The position numbers were made by a program, and so were the translations under genes. From contig CM070876.1 in assembly GCA_036365515.1 (NCBI GenBank), positions 108,031,310 through 108,095,309 of the forward strand: a stretch of DNA of 64,000 nucleotides, written 5' to 3'. The notes beneath the pieces are model-generated. The model was not told where the DNA came from. It made no database searches and saw only the letters and a program-made list of their open reading frames with translations. The stretch is from Torymus aiolomorphi (Eukaryota > Arthropoda > Insecta > Hymenoptera > Torymidae). Positions 45,164 to 56,702 of the stretch are shown in pieces; positions within the stretch are counted from its first letter, which is position 1; every line of letters starts with the position of its first letter.

Positions 45164-48100
45164 TTATATCGGCGTTCTTGACCATGAATATAAACCTAAC
45201 GAGGGGCCTTGTTGTGTCTCTACAAGTAATTTTTGATATCGTGGTGCGGTTTTGTCGCGTTGTTGTTGATGTGTTTTCATGTAAATTTCTTTATTTTCTA
45301 ACGATTTGTCAGGACTATTAGGTAACTTTTGTTGCTCTTTTTGGTTTCTATATAGCGTGTCATAAGAAGGTAAAATTTCATTTTTTCTGATTTCATTATA
45401 TCTTTCTATGCTATCGGCATCGGGCTCAATAATGTGTTTCTGTAGTTCGTCATAAGGTCCATATAACAGTGTAAAAGGGGCATAGTTAGTTGTAGAGTGT
45501 ATACTCTGATTGTATATTAAGAGAGCGGTGACCATAAGATTTTTCACTGTTTCTTTTGGTTTTTGATTGGATAAAATACTTAATTTTTCCTTTAGGGTTG
45601 AATGCAGTCTTTCTATGGGTCCATTCGATTTAAGTCTGTTTATCGTTGTTTGATGATATTAAATTTTATTTATGCGGCAAAACGCCTTAAATACTGTTGA
45701 GTTGAATTCACTTCCGTTGTCTATCGTAATTTTATCCGGAAAGTTATGGTGTGAGGCAAATTGTCTCAATTTGTTTATCATGGTCGTGGCATTTCCATCT
45801 GGTAGATAATAGGCTTGAGCATATTTGGAAAAAATATCTATAATTGTTAAAAATTTATCCTTGTTGAAATGAAGTACGTCCATGTGTATATGTTCGAGCG
45901 GTCTTCTAGCTATAATAGGGCCGTATGTTTCTGTTTCATATGGGTTTCTCTCATACTTATGCTCTAGGCATATCTCACATTGATTTATACAATTTTGAAT
46001 AAGTCGATCCATATTAAGTGTATAGAGTTTTCTCTTAAAGTGTAATAAGGTCTCTCGAATACCGTTATGATTTTGATTATGATATCTCTCGAGTTCTTTT
46101 ATGAAATTATTTTTATCAATCGTAGGTGTATACGTGGTTGTTTTGCTTAGTTTTAATTTTTCATTGAAATGGTCCTTCAATATTCTATACGTAATTCTTT
46201 CCAATTCTTCGGTCGTAAAGTAGATACCATATTGCTTATCGGGTTTAATATTTTCCTTGGAAAACTTAAGTAAATGTGTTTCTGCATTTAATTTATTAAT
46301 TTTCAACGTGTATTGTACCTTAAGTTTATCTTTGTTTACTTTTAAGTTGTAATCATTTCCTCCTTTTATGATAATGCTGTAATTAAAAGCGTGAATATTT
46401 TTGTCTGTTATAGGTAGTGAAAAGGTCGGATTTTCTTCATCTGTGTGGACTGTTGCCATGTCGTCGTCAAATATTTCGTCCATTTCTTCGGGTGTGACAG
46501 GTGCATCGTCAGGTGTTTGAGGCACCATTGAGAGTGAGTCTTCTTCTATTGTTTTATTAGCATTAATTTCAATTCGACTCAGTGCGTCGGCGACATAATT
46601 TTCAGAACCCTTTTTGTATTTTATTATGTAATCATATTCTTCTAATCTTAGTCTCCATCTAATCAGTCTAGCGTTAGGCGTTTTTAAAGAATAGAGCCAG
46701 GTTAATGGCTTATGATCTGTTTCAATAGTAAATTTCTTACAATAGATATATGGTCTAAATTGTCTACGTGCTTTCACTATTGCCAGTAATTCTTTCTCTA
46801 TCACCGGATAGCTTTGTTTTGCTGAGTTTAATGTTCGTGAATAACACGAGATAAGATGTTGTTCTTGGGATAAAACTGCACCTATTGCTAAGTTTGAGAC
46901 GTCGGTTGTGATAGTAACTGGTTCGGTGAATTCTGTGTAGACAAACACTGGTGCGTTAGTGATCAATTCTTTCAGTTTCTCGAACGCTTCTTTATAGTCT
47001 TTATTTTCTGGATCTCTTTTTTCTTTTTTCTTGAGTGCTTTTGTCATTGGTTTCGCTATTTTTGCGTAACTTTTTATGAACTTTCTGTAAAAGCCGGTTA
47101 GTCCAAAAAATATTCTAACTTCTTTTTGGATTTTAGGTATCTGATATTTTAGAATTGCTTTGATTTTATCGGGATTTGGTTTGATTCCGTCTGCTGTTAT
47201 TATATGGCCTAAAAATGGAACTTCTTTCCTTAGAAATTCGTTCTTATCTAATTGAATTTTTAAACCATATTGCTCTAGTTCTTCGAATATTAGCTTCAGA
47301 TGTTGTAAATTTTCTTGGAGTGATTTCGAAAATATTACTATATCGTCCATGTAAACGAAGCAGAATTTATGTAGATATTTCATTAAAATTCTATCCATCA
47401 GACGTTGAAAAGTAGCCGGAGCGTTTTTTAAAACAAAAGGCATTCTGACATAGTGTTTGTTTTCTACGGTAAACGCTGTCTTTTCAATTGAATCTTTGTT
47501 GACGGGTATTTGGTGGAAACCTTGTGCCAAATCTAATGTACGAAAGTAAGAACATTTACCCAGATTTTCTAGAATGTCGTCCATTCTAGGGAATGGATAT
47601 TTGTCTTCGATGGTGTTGTCGTTTAATTTACGATAATCTATTACCATTCTCCAATTTCTTCTTCCACTTGCATCTTCTTTCTTCGGAACTATCATACGGG
47701 GGATGAGTAGGGCGATTGCTTGATTGAATAATTTCTTCGTCTAACAGTTTTCTGATTTGAGTTTGAATTTCTTCTTTTAGATGGTATGGGTATCTAAAAC
47801 TCTTTACATAGATAGGGTGATAGTCCTTTGTTCTTATATTGTGTGAAACCGCAGAAGTCGCTGATAATTTTTTATTTTCATTGCAGAAACAGTCTTTGTA
47901 CTTCTGGCATAGTGATTTAATTTTATATCTTTCTTCTTCATTCATGTGATCAGTTCTTATCGGTAATTCTACTCCTTGATGATGATTCACTTTAACATTT
48001 TTATGATCGCCCGGTATATTTTTAAAGTAATTTATTTCAAATTTAGATGTGCTAAAAATTTGAATTTTGTAATTAATATTCGCTTCCAAATTCTGCAAAT

Positions 48101-48695
48101 CCTTGTGTCCGATTAAACAATCGTACATACAGTGCCATGTTGCTATTAAGAAAGTTATAGGTGTGTCATCACCGTATTCACGTAATATAGGAAAGGTAAG
48201 CGCATGTGTACCTTTCGTCGTTTTGTGCACCGATTTAATTTCGAATTCGTAAGGAAATATGAATTTCGAAAATAGTTTATATGCAATTTCTGGATTGATA
48301 ATGGATGATGAGGCTCCAGAATCGATGAGAATTTTAAGAGGTGGATTTGTCGTTATTAAGTGTGGTAATTCGGGTGAATTGCTAATCGAATTTAAATTTA
48401 TCACGTTATTTCTGTGGTATTCGGGAGCTTGTTGAAAATTTTGGCAATTATCACTCACGTCGTTTTTTTGATTAAATTCTTCATGGTCTTGCATAGGTGA
48501 GTCATTTTGATAATCGACTATTTCTTCTTCTCCTTGTTCTGGTTGATGTTGCAACTCTTCAGCGATAAAGTTTGCTGGTCCTCTGCTTCTAAAGAAGTTC
48601 GTTCTTGGCTTAAAGTTATTTTGTGCTGGTGAATTATTCAATCTATTTGTTGGATTAACGCCATGTTTGTTAGTATTTCTTGTACTGACTGACAT
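45164..48695 (-). pseudogene. pol: Errantivirus-like Pol: protease, RT, RNase H, integrase; one frameshift, one stop
   Basis: Protease: LKILIDSGASSSIINPEIAY (48340 region, catalytic DSG). The RT begins in the same frame (48695-47628) and crosses a frame change near 47690. The second frame (47695-45659) holds [54 protein letters not shown] (YMDD core), RNase H ([29 protein letters not shown]), the integrase zinc-binding part ([31 protein letters not shown]) and core ([16 protein letters not shown]). One nonsense codon at 45659-45661 interrupts integrase, after which the same frame runs to 45164. Only two lesions, so the loss is recent. Confidence 0.9.
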
Positions 48696-48716
48696 TGGTG
48701 TTGGTTGGTAATTTTG

Positions 48717-49586
48717 TTATCTTGGCAGATTATTATTATTTTGACCAAAATTGTTATTACGATAGTTTGTGGGGATAAATCCAGGTTGTGTCTGTGCAAA
48801 TGCGGGTGTCGGTTGCAAATAAAATCGATTTACATTTCTTGAAGTACTTGGTAAATTATTTGAAGGGTGAATAATTTTTGGATTACTATTAGTCGCAAAT
48901 GGGTTTGTACTTTTAGCATTGATTGTACCGAATACGTTGGGCTTAGGTTTGTTATCACGTTGTCGTGCGAAATTAAGGAAAGCACTTTGTTGTTCATGGT
49001 TGTCGTATTTACGGCATTTTATTATACATGCCTCAACGTCGTCTAAATCAAAATGTAGCAAGTAAGAATGGTAAGACTCTTTAATACCATTTATAAAAGT
49101 ACTTTTGGCTACGTTTTCATAAAATGTATTTTTAATACTTAGAACATTAGCGTCTCGATTATTTAACTGTATGTGTTCCTGCAATTTATTTAGCCTGCTT
49201 TTGATTTCGTCCGCGTATTTTTCATAAGACTGATTTGTCAATTGATAACATACACTTAGTCTGTTAAATAGTAACTCCTCCGAACTTGGGTCACTGAATC
49301 TATTAACTAAGAGCGTTTTACATGCGGCATATGTGGCCGGGTTATTTGCCACTATTAGGTCTAGTGCTTCACCGCGAATCTTTGATTTGATTAATGCGAA
49401 TAATGCCTCGTTTATTGCATTATCTGCAGTCGCTACATTTTCTACGAATTTGTCGCACGTTTGTATAAAGTGCGAAAGGAGTCTTGTACCTCCTTCATAT
49501 ATGGGGATCGCGTTGCGCCATACCGTAAGTCGTAACTTAAATTGTTCTAACGTAAGATTTTGTTGATTATCTCCGTTATTTGCCAT
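48717..49586 (-). CDS. gag: Errantivirus-like Gag, 289 aa
   Basis: Intact frame from ATG 49586 (MANNGDNQQNLTLEQFKLRL). The capsid-like part is helix-rich (SKIRGEALDLIVANNPATYA, NRLSVCYQLTNQSYEKYADE, NGIKESYHSYLLHFDL). No zinc knuckle is present, as is usual in errantiviruses. The tail is Asn/Pro-rich (NYRNNNFGQNNNNLPR) and probably disordered. It stops at TAA 48717-48719. The pol frame begins 22 bases further on at ATG 48695 in the same phase, not in the -1 phase typical of the group. Confidence 0.85.
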   Translation of the reverse strand: MANNGDNQQNLTLEQFKLRLTVWRNAIPIYEGGTRLLSHFIQTCDKFVENVATADNAINEALFALIKSKIRGEALDLIVANNPATYAACKTLLVNRFSDPSSEELLFNRLSVCYQLTNQSYEKYADEIKSRLNKLQEHIQLNNRDANVLSIKNTFYENVAKSTFINGIKESYHSYLLHFDLDDVEACIIKCRKYDNHEQQSAFLNFARQRDNKPKPNVFGTINAKSTNPFATNSNPKIIHPSNNLPSTSRNVNRFYLQPTPAFAQTQPGFIPTNYRNNNFGQNNNNLPR

Positions 49587-49838
49587 TTTGCTTTATTTTT
49601 GATTACGCTTCACGTAAAATCAATTGCACTTAGAAGGATAGGGTTGGGTAGGATATAGGAAATTTCAAAGACTTACTAGTTTGTCTTTAATGATTTCGGA
49701 TGAATCTTTGCTTGCAGGTGGACTCCAATCTTGACGTAGTAGGTTCCGTGATGATGGACGTTGAAACGCCAACTGCTTCCTCGCTGAAGATTTCCGTCAC
49801 CAGGTTGAGGGAGAATCTGAGTTTTACAGCTTTACGGT

Positions 49839-49856
49839 CCTGTCTCCGCAGCGCCA
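49839..49856 (-). promoter_or_regulatory. Candidate primer binding site
   Basis: On the minus strand, TGGCGCTGCGGAGACAGG starts at the last T of the 5' LTR. A TGG start right at the LTR edge is what a tRNA 3'-CCA primer needs. The matching tRNA is not identified. Confidence 0.5.
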
Positions 49857-50193
49857 GTTATGTGGCAGGCCCCGGTGGATCACCAAGGAATGGTAACACA
49901 CACACAGGTAACACTCGCCAAAGTAAGTAAGTAATCGAACAAAGGGTGTTGATTAGAATAATGATTTATTAAAACGTCGTTACAGGTTGGATCCCCGACA
50001 GAGATTGGCGATCGTCGATGCGAAGTGCAGTAAGAGAGTATAAAGAGAGTATATGTATAAAGTATGTATGAAAAGTATATATTGCATCTTCATTGTCTTC
50101 TGGCTTCTCTTTGTCCATGCAGATTCCATTCGGAGCGATAAGGAGGCTGGCTGGCCGATGCGTCTAAGTACCTATGTGGTGACTCATATAACT
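49856..50193 (-). repeat. 5' LTR
   Basis: 338 bp, a direct copy of 43285-43632. On the minus strand transcription would begin here and run towards lower coordinates. Confidence 0.93.
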
Positions 50194-50767
50194 CATGCGT
50201 TTTGTTTACTTGCTTTTTCTAATTTAATAAGCTATTAGGTTCATTATTTAAAAATATTGCAACGAGGTATAATGAAGGTAGGTTAATGAAATTGTCGATC
50301 ACTCAAAAAACATGTATTTTTTTATGAATAACTAAAGGGTGTGTTTGATTTTTTTAACGTTTATTTTGGTATAGAAATTATTAAAGTTTCTGAAATTGAT
50401 TAAGGTGATGTGAAATACCGACATAATTTCCAAACATGGATATCTCATGAAAATACCAATAGAATCGTCCAAAAAAAAATCTGAGTATAGTATTAACATA
50501 TACGGAGCGCTTGACGTTCGTGTTTTTCCAAAAAAATGATGACAATTTATTTAATTAAATAAAAACCGTACTGTCGGTAAGTAGGAATCTGCAATTAAGC
50601 TACTTTTAAAACATGGATATCTCATGAAAATACCAATAGAATCACCCAAAAAAAAATCTGAATATAGTGTTTAAGTGTGCGGAGCGCTTGACGTTCGTCT
50701 TTTTCCAAATAAACGTTTAAATGTTGATTTAAAAAATATTGAAATTCACGGTTTCACATGGCCTTAA
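50194..50767. other. Dispersed-repeat flank and AT-rich DNA, right of the retrotransposon
   Basis: 50194-50300 continues the repeat into which the retrotransposon inserted and matches the complement of 51690-51790. The block 'aaacatggatatctcatgaaaataccaatagaatc' occurs twice, near 50435 and 50610. The two copies lie in segments that also share 'ggagcgcttgacgttcgt'. No gene. Confidence 0.6.
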
Positions 50768-51440
50768 GGGCGCTAGACACCTTTTTTCTCTGAAATAAGA
50801 AGTCACATTTTAATACATAAATGTAAACTAATTATTTCATACTTTTTACATATAAAAGTGGGTATATTTACCTTACCTTAAAACTTTCTCCGATGGGCCT
50901 TTTATATGGTCCAGAACCATAGTCATCGATGAAACAAGTTTTTTCACTAACCGTAAGCTTTGAAATTTTCCTGTGGATGGATTGACTCCAGATTTGAACT
51001 AAATTATTCCTGAATAGTATAATTCTCATATGAATGTAGGGATTTAGCATTAAATGTCGGAAAAAATTTTTACATCAGAAAAATTATGAAAAAATATAAA
51101 AAATTTTAAAAAATTAAAAAAAAACTCTTGAAAAACAGCACAATTTTTTTTCTCATTAGATCAAAAATCCCTACACTCATATGAGAATTATACTATTCAG
51201 GAGTAATTTAGTTCAAATCTGGAATCAATGCATCCAGGAAAATTTCAAAGCTTACGGTTAGTGAAAAAACTTGTTTCATCGATGACTATGGTTCTGGACC
51301 ATATAAAAGGCCCATCGGAGAAAGTTTTAAGGTAAGGTAAATATACCCACTTTTATGTGTAAAAAGTATGAAATAATTAGTTTACATTTATGTATTAAAA
51401 TGTGACTTCTTATTTCAGAGAAAAAAGGTGTCTAGCCCCC
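50768..51440. mobile_element. TTAA-flanked foldback MITE, 673 bp
   Basis: TTAA lies at 50764-50767 and 51441-51444. The ends are GGGCGCTAGACACC and the complement GGGGGCTAGACACC. Arms of about 285 bp match closely ('cttctccgatgggcctttta', 'ggttagtgaaaaaact'-type blocks), around a centre at 51053-51160. TTAA duplication is characteristic of piggyBac-type transposition. A repeat copy elsewhere (30750 region) keeps the same right flank with one TTAA. No transposase frame. Confidence 0.8.
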
Positions 51441-52696
51441 TTAAAGAACTTATTATTTTGAAATATTTTCGAATACTTGTTTTTCAGAGAATATTTTATA
51501 AATCGACTCAAAATTTTACCCACTTATTACACTTATTAAAAACTATATTTGGTTAAAATATCAATACATTTTCTTCATTTGTTTTTGAGAAAAATTATTT
51601 TATAAAAGTATAAAAAAAGGAATTGATAAATTAGTTTGAAGAAGCTACGTGCCAATGAATTGGCAGCGGTTTTTTGAATGAACAACAATTTCATTAACCT
51701 ACCTTCATTATTTCTCGTTGCAATATTTTTAAATAATGGACCTAATAACTTATTAAATTAGAAAAAGCAAGTAAACAACACGCATGCGTGTTGTAAAAGC
51801 AAGTAAACAACACCCCTCATTTCCATTTTCTAGTAACATATACATAAAGTTGTTCCCGAAAAATTAGGATTTGAAAAAAGGCCTAAAACAGTTTTAACCT
51901 AAAATATCTCTGAAATCCATAAACAAATTCTTTTATTACCATAAGAACTCATATAATAAATAATATACAAACTCTAAATCTCTACAAAATTTCAAAGAAA
52001 TTAAAACAATTTTACTCTGGTTATTGTGCCAGAAAGAAAGTCATTTTCAGTGATACCATAATTTTAAATATCAAATATCTCGAAAAGTAACTACATAATC
52101 TTGATCAAATTTTACACAGATATTGCCTATATCACAAACAAAATAGTCTATAAATTTTAAGCTTATACATGGAGTCGTCATTTAGAAATTACGATCTTCA
52201 AAAAAAACTAAAAAAGTTTTAACCATAAATATCTCTGAAGTTTATGGATCGATCATTTTGCCCAAAGAACTCGACCGAGAGTTATCCAAAATCTATTCCT
52301 ACAAGAAATTTTAAAGCGATTGAGCCAGTTTTACTGCAGTTATCATGCGACATACAAAACCCATTTTTTTCGGTTTTCAATTGTTTTCTCAAAAACTAGT
52401 TGACAGAATATATTGAAATTTATGCAGATTATAGCTATTTATATTCTGCATTATCATGACTTTTTCAAAAAAATTGACCGTTTAGTTTGGGAGCTATAAG
52501 ATTTAAAACAAAATACGCGTTAGTTAAAACCAAAAGTAACGTGATCGCTAGAGAATTTTTTTAGGTATTTTAATGCTCTTTCGAATGCTTTCCATCCGAT
52601 TCAAATGTTATCTTTAAAAAAAAAGATGATAATTATTTTTCCAAAAAGTGAAAAATCGATATAAATAAAAATTATCCAAAAAACTACAAAATATTA
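51441..52696. other. Dispersed repeats
   Basis: 51445-51680 is the inverted counterpart of 30150-30770. 51690-52090 is the inverted counterpart of 42980-43284 joined to 50194-50300, that is, the retrotransposon's target. 52150-52640 shares blocks with 31.5-32 kb and 34.1-34.6 kb. A duplicated 'aagcaagtaaacaacac' surrounds a perfect 'acacgcatgcgtgt' palindrome near 51777-51820. No gene. Confidence 0.6.
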
Positions 52697-52877
52697 TTGT
52701 TCAGGCCGTAGTAGAAGAGCGTGCTACAGTACGATCTACATATCCGCTCTCTCGCTTATACCGCAAGGCTGTGCGCCTGTAAGGCAAATACACGCGCCAT
52801 CCTGTACTCCGGCCGCGGTATGTGTCTATGTGAGGACACACGTCATTTTTCAGCACACACTCGACCGCCAAGTCATT

Positions 52878-53858
52878 ATGACGGAACTAAACACTGTACT
52901 GGCCGACAGGAGGCGCTCTGGCGGGCTCATCATCGAGGTGGCTGGAATCGTGGAAGCTTCCGACGTCGCGCAATATAATACGGAGGATCTTGTAGTGATT
53001 ATCGAGCTGTTGGATGGCTACTGGTTGGAGTTCATCCAGCGGGACCTCATCATCCAGCGTCATGGGGAGTCTCTGAAGGAGCGAAGCTACATCAAGGAAA
53101 AGCAATTTCAACAGGTACAAGACAAATACTTGCGCGCTAAGTCTTGGCTTAAAGCAAGGATAAAGAAACTGTTAGTCGCTGCCTTACCGACAGACCCCTT
53201 AACGGAGAGTAGCACCAACGGAGCGACTTGTACTATGACTTCGGTGACCACGAACAACGATAATACGGCGGTTTGCGCATATTTGGAGAAGCTACGCCTA
53301 CCTCATTTCAATGGCAGTCAGCGTGAATGGGAAACATTTAAGGAGAAATTCACTTCTTTAATTTTATCTAACGGAAGTATGTCACCTATCAAAAAGTTCC
53401 AGCATTTAGCAAACTGCTTAGAGGGGGAAGCAGCGGAGAAGTTAAAAGGTATCAAGGCTTTTGGAACCAATCTTCAAACTGCGTGGGACACGCTTTGTCG
53501 ACTATATGACAATGAGTGCCTTCGTTTCTTCTTGCAAATGCAACTGCTCGTTCCAATGCCATCGTCTGTCAAGGAATGTTCGAGTCATCTTAATCTGCTT
53601 CTCAGCACAGTAAATGCAAGCATCAATACATTTACTGCTCTGTCAAGACCTGTGGATAAGTGGGATGACATCTTTGTTTATTTTATTCTGAGTAAGCTGC
53701 CAGATAATACACGAATGGATTGGGCCAGGGAAGCTAAGAGAGACGCGTCCGATTTCCCAAGTTATGAAAAACTTAAGAAGCTCGTAGAAGATCGATTTCA
53801 GACGTTGGATCTAGTAACAAGAGAGCCGTTAGAATCAGAGCACTCTGAAGAGATTTGA
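52878..53858 (+). pseudogene. BEL/Pao Gag-like protein (DUF1759-type)
   Basis: I choose ATG 52878 (MTELNTVLADRRRSGG) over 52830. A coiled-coil-like N-terminal part is followed by the DUF1759-type Gag core: LRLPHFNGSQREWETFKEKF, IKKFQHLANCLEGEAAEKLK, TAWDTLCRLYD and FILSKLPDNTRMDWAREAKR. It stops at 53858. A Cys/His knuckle region (HYGGDHFIGYC; KLCLNCL) lies just downstream in another frame near 53950-54070. Gag normally runs on into a polyprotein, so this is truncated. Confidence 0.85.
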
Positions 53859-54119
53859 AATTGTAACCAATCCAACACAGCGAAGTATAGCAGCCATAAC
53901 ATATACTCAAAACGGAAGCAGCATAGGAGCTCCAACTCTTCGGCTGTCAATGTCGCCACTATGGAGGAGATCATTTTATCGGATATTGTTCGAAATTTGC
54001 CGCTTGTCCCCGAGATCAACGAAGAAGCCACGTCATGTCTGCGAAACTATGTCTGAACTGCTTGAATTTGCAATTCGAGAGGACGCTGCAGAGTCTGCGG
54101 AAGGAAGCACCATACGAAG

Positions 54120-54932
54120 TTGCATAACCAGGAGGGTGCCTCAGAGACTCCATCTTCGTTAAACGCTCACGCAATGATTCAAATAGTTCACGAACAAAGT
54201 CTGACTTTACGCGCGCTGCTGGGCTCCGGAGCCGGGGAGTCGTTTCTGAGGGAGCGCGTAGCCCAAGCGCTATCTTTGCGCAAAAAGCTGAACCATACGG
54301 TGGTTTATAGTGTCAGTGGAGAAAATACCGTGATCGCAAAAAATTACGTAAATGTTTGCCTCAAGTCCGATAGTAATTCTAATTTCTCTTTCGAGTTTTC
54401 AGCCCTGGTTCTAAAACGGCTGACCGTTCTACTTCCACGTTCGGAGGTGGTGAGGCAACCCCGGTCTCACTTGGACGGTGTTCAACTGGCTGACCCCCAC
54501 TATAAAATGCCGGCCAGAGTGAATTGTATTCTGAACAGCGCCGCCTACGCTGCGGCCCTTCTACCGGGCATAAGGAAAGGTGCTGCCGGCAGTCCAGTCG
54601 CACTGCATTCTGTTTTCGGCTGGGTGCTCACGGGCTCTACTGGTCCTACTTCTGGGAAGACGGATGCAATAATTCAAGCACATCACGTCTCCATCGACCA
54701 TGATCTCTCCAGGCTCATCGAAAGCTTCTGGGTGACGGAGGAGGTGCTCACGAGAACAATTCTGTCACCGGAAGAAGAAAGCTGTTACGCCCACTTCAGA
54801 ATGACGAACACACGCAACGATGAGGGATGCTTCATCGTGCGAATGCCTTTCTTGAAGGAGCCTACACTCCCTGACACTCGGGCTGTTGCTGAGAGATGCT
54901 TAAAGCGCATTGAAAGGCGCCTCGAGAAGTAA
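54120..54932 (+). pseudogene. BEL/Pao protease-like (DUF1758) and start of RT
   Basis: The frame reads LTLRALLGSGAGESFLRERV, where LLDSG is the family motif. The catalytic Asp is Gly here (GGC), so the aspartic protease would be dead. ALHSVFGWVLTGSTG, the conserved 'FGW.L.G' end of this region, follows. The RT N-terminus begins at FWVTEEVLTRTILSPEEESC and VRMPFLKEP. It stops at 54932. Confidence 0.85.
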
Positions 54933-54962
54933 CCAGAGTTACAGGTCGCGTACACAGCTTTC

Positions 54963-55640
54963 ATGTCGGAATACTTCAAGCTGAAGCACATGCAGGTAGT
55001 ACCATCGGATCATGTATATGCTAAAGTTGCTATTTACTTATCTCATGACCCAGTCGTGAAAAAAGACGGTACTAACAAATTGCACGTTGTATTCAACGCG
55101 TTCCAAAAGTCTCCGGGAGGTCTGTCGGTGAATTCGTTTCTCCACGTTGGTCCAAAGCTCCAAGAAGAGGTGCTAGTTTTGATATTGCACTGCCCGTTCT
55201 TCCCAGTTTTCTTTTCGTGTGATACCGTTAATATGTTTCGACAATTTTTAATCCACGAAACGGATGCTGATTGTCAACGTATCCTGTGGCTAGAGAGTCC
55301 CGGACATCCAATGGAAATGTTCAGATTGTCGACCGTACCTTACGGAAGTGCATGCGCACCTTTTTTAGCGAACGCGTGTATGATCCAGCTGGCAGATGAC
55401 GAGGAAGAACGCTGCTCACTTGCTGCCGAAGTTTTACAAAAAGCAAGTATGCTGATGATTTTCTCGCGGGGGAGATACCCTGGCGGAAGGAGTAGCAGTA
55501 CGTGATCAGCTGTTGAAAACCCTTGCAAGCGCTGGAATGCCGGTCGGAAAATGGGCGACTAACAATAAGTGTTCCGCTCTCTTGAAAGATCTTGGAGGTC
55601 AGACTGAGCAAAGGCACGTGGTAGGACTTCAGAAACAGGA
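54963..55640 (+). pseudogene. BEL/Pao reverse transcriptase, frameshifted
   Basis: The frame 54963-55505 holds HVVFNAFQKSPGGLSVNSFL, VNMFRQFLIHETD and VPYGSACAPFLANACMIQLA. In the palm the frame changes, and the catalytic YADD box with following DFLAGG is read in another phase near 55440-55480, together with LLKTLASAGMPVGKW to about 55560. Position 'VNMFRQ' differs from the usual 'I..MF.Q' only slightly. Confidence 0.8.
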
Positions 55641-55929
55641 GGATCTTTCATCCCTTGATCTTCGTTGAGTATCCTCTGATGATGCATTCTATTCAAAATT
55701 CTTCGTAAGAATAACTCTGAAAAAATCACTAAAAGGTCGATGTTATCCAAAATAGCTCGTCTGTTCGATCCGATTGGTTGGCTGTCCCCCGTTGTAATTC
55801 ATGCGAAAATGCTAATGCAAAATCTCTGAATGCAGCGTATAGGTTGGTATGAACCAGCTTGGTTGGAATTCAGAAGCCAGTTAGGGGAGGTCGAGTCAAT
55901 CAGAATACCAAGTTGGATAGGATCTTGCA

Positions 55930-56450
55930 AATCTTGAGAATGGACTTTGCATGGTTTCAGCGATGCCTCCGAACGCGTATATGCAGCGGCTGTCTACGCC
56001 GTACTGCACACATCGGAAGATATTTCATCTCGTCTGATAACAGCCAAAGCGAAAGTAGCCCCAATCAAGGATCTAAGTCTTCCTCGGTTAGAGTTATGTG
56101 GCGCGCATTTATTATCTCGTTTAATCTCCTACATTCTGGAATCGCTAGACAGAAAACCAGTCGCAATTCAATGCTGGACTGATTCTGAGATTGTCCTGGC
56201 TTAGCTGCAAGCACACCCATCACGATGGAGATCGTTTGTCGCGAATAGAGTGAGCGAAATAGGTTAATCCTTACCCACGGCTACGTGGAGTCATGTGTGC
56301 TCAGCAGACAATCCAGCTGATCTAGGATCCCGCGGAGATTCCTCAGTCCAGCTAGCATCTTCAGATCTTTGGTGGCAGGGACCTGTTTGGTTAAAGCGCC
56401 CACGAGATAAATGGCCGTCAGTTCAACACCGTGCTTATGACACAGAATCA
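55930..56450 (+). pseudogene. BEL/Pao RNase H region
   Basis: [20 protein letters not shown] is the typical start of the Pao RNase H, then [20 protein letters not shown] with catalytic Glu, and WTDSEIVLA with the later Asp. A TAG follows (56202-56204). Downstream CSADNPADLGSRG, from another frame, is the conserved 'NPADL.SRG' end of the domain. At least two frame changes occur. Confidence 0.8.
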
Positions 56451-56702
56451 GAAGCACGTAAATCTAACCTCACGAGTTCATACATCGCTTTAATTTCTGA
56501 AGACATTTCTGATTGGTTACTTAAATTCTCGTCGTTGGATAGGCTACTTCACACAGCAGCTTATGTCTATCGCAGGCGTTCGAGAATTTCAGTGCAGGCT
56601 GCATCTCAAAATGTTTGACTGTCGGCTCATGAATTAACTAAGGGTCGAGTTTATATATTGAGGTTAGTGTAGAAGCACGTATTTAGTTCGGAGATAAAGG
56701 CG

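Larger units (their letters stand above)
43285..50193 (-). mobile_element. Errantivirus-like Gypsy retrotransposon with env, nearly complete
   Basis: Two direct LTRs (43285-43632 and 49856-50193) share AGTTATGTGGCAGGCCCCGG and ACTCATATAACT ends, with imperfect 4-bp flanks CACG (43281-43284) and CATG (50194-50197). On the minus strand, in order: 5' LTR, about 270-bp leader, gag, pol (protease, reverse transcriptase, RNase H, integrase), env, 3' LTR. Env after pol, AGT...ACT ends and Gag without zinc knuckle fit insect errantiviruses (17.6/297/ZAM type). LTRs are closely alike, their main difference being a TA expansion in the left one. The element sits inside a dispersed repeat that is otherwise seen uninterrupted at 51690-52090. 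Confidence 0.93.
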
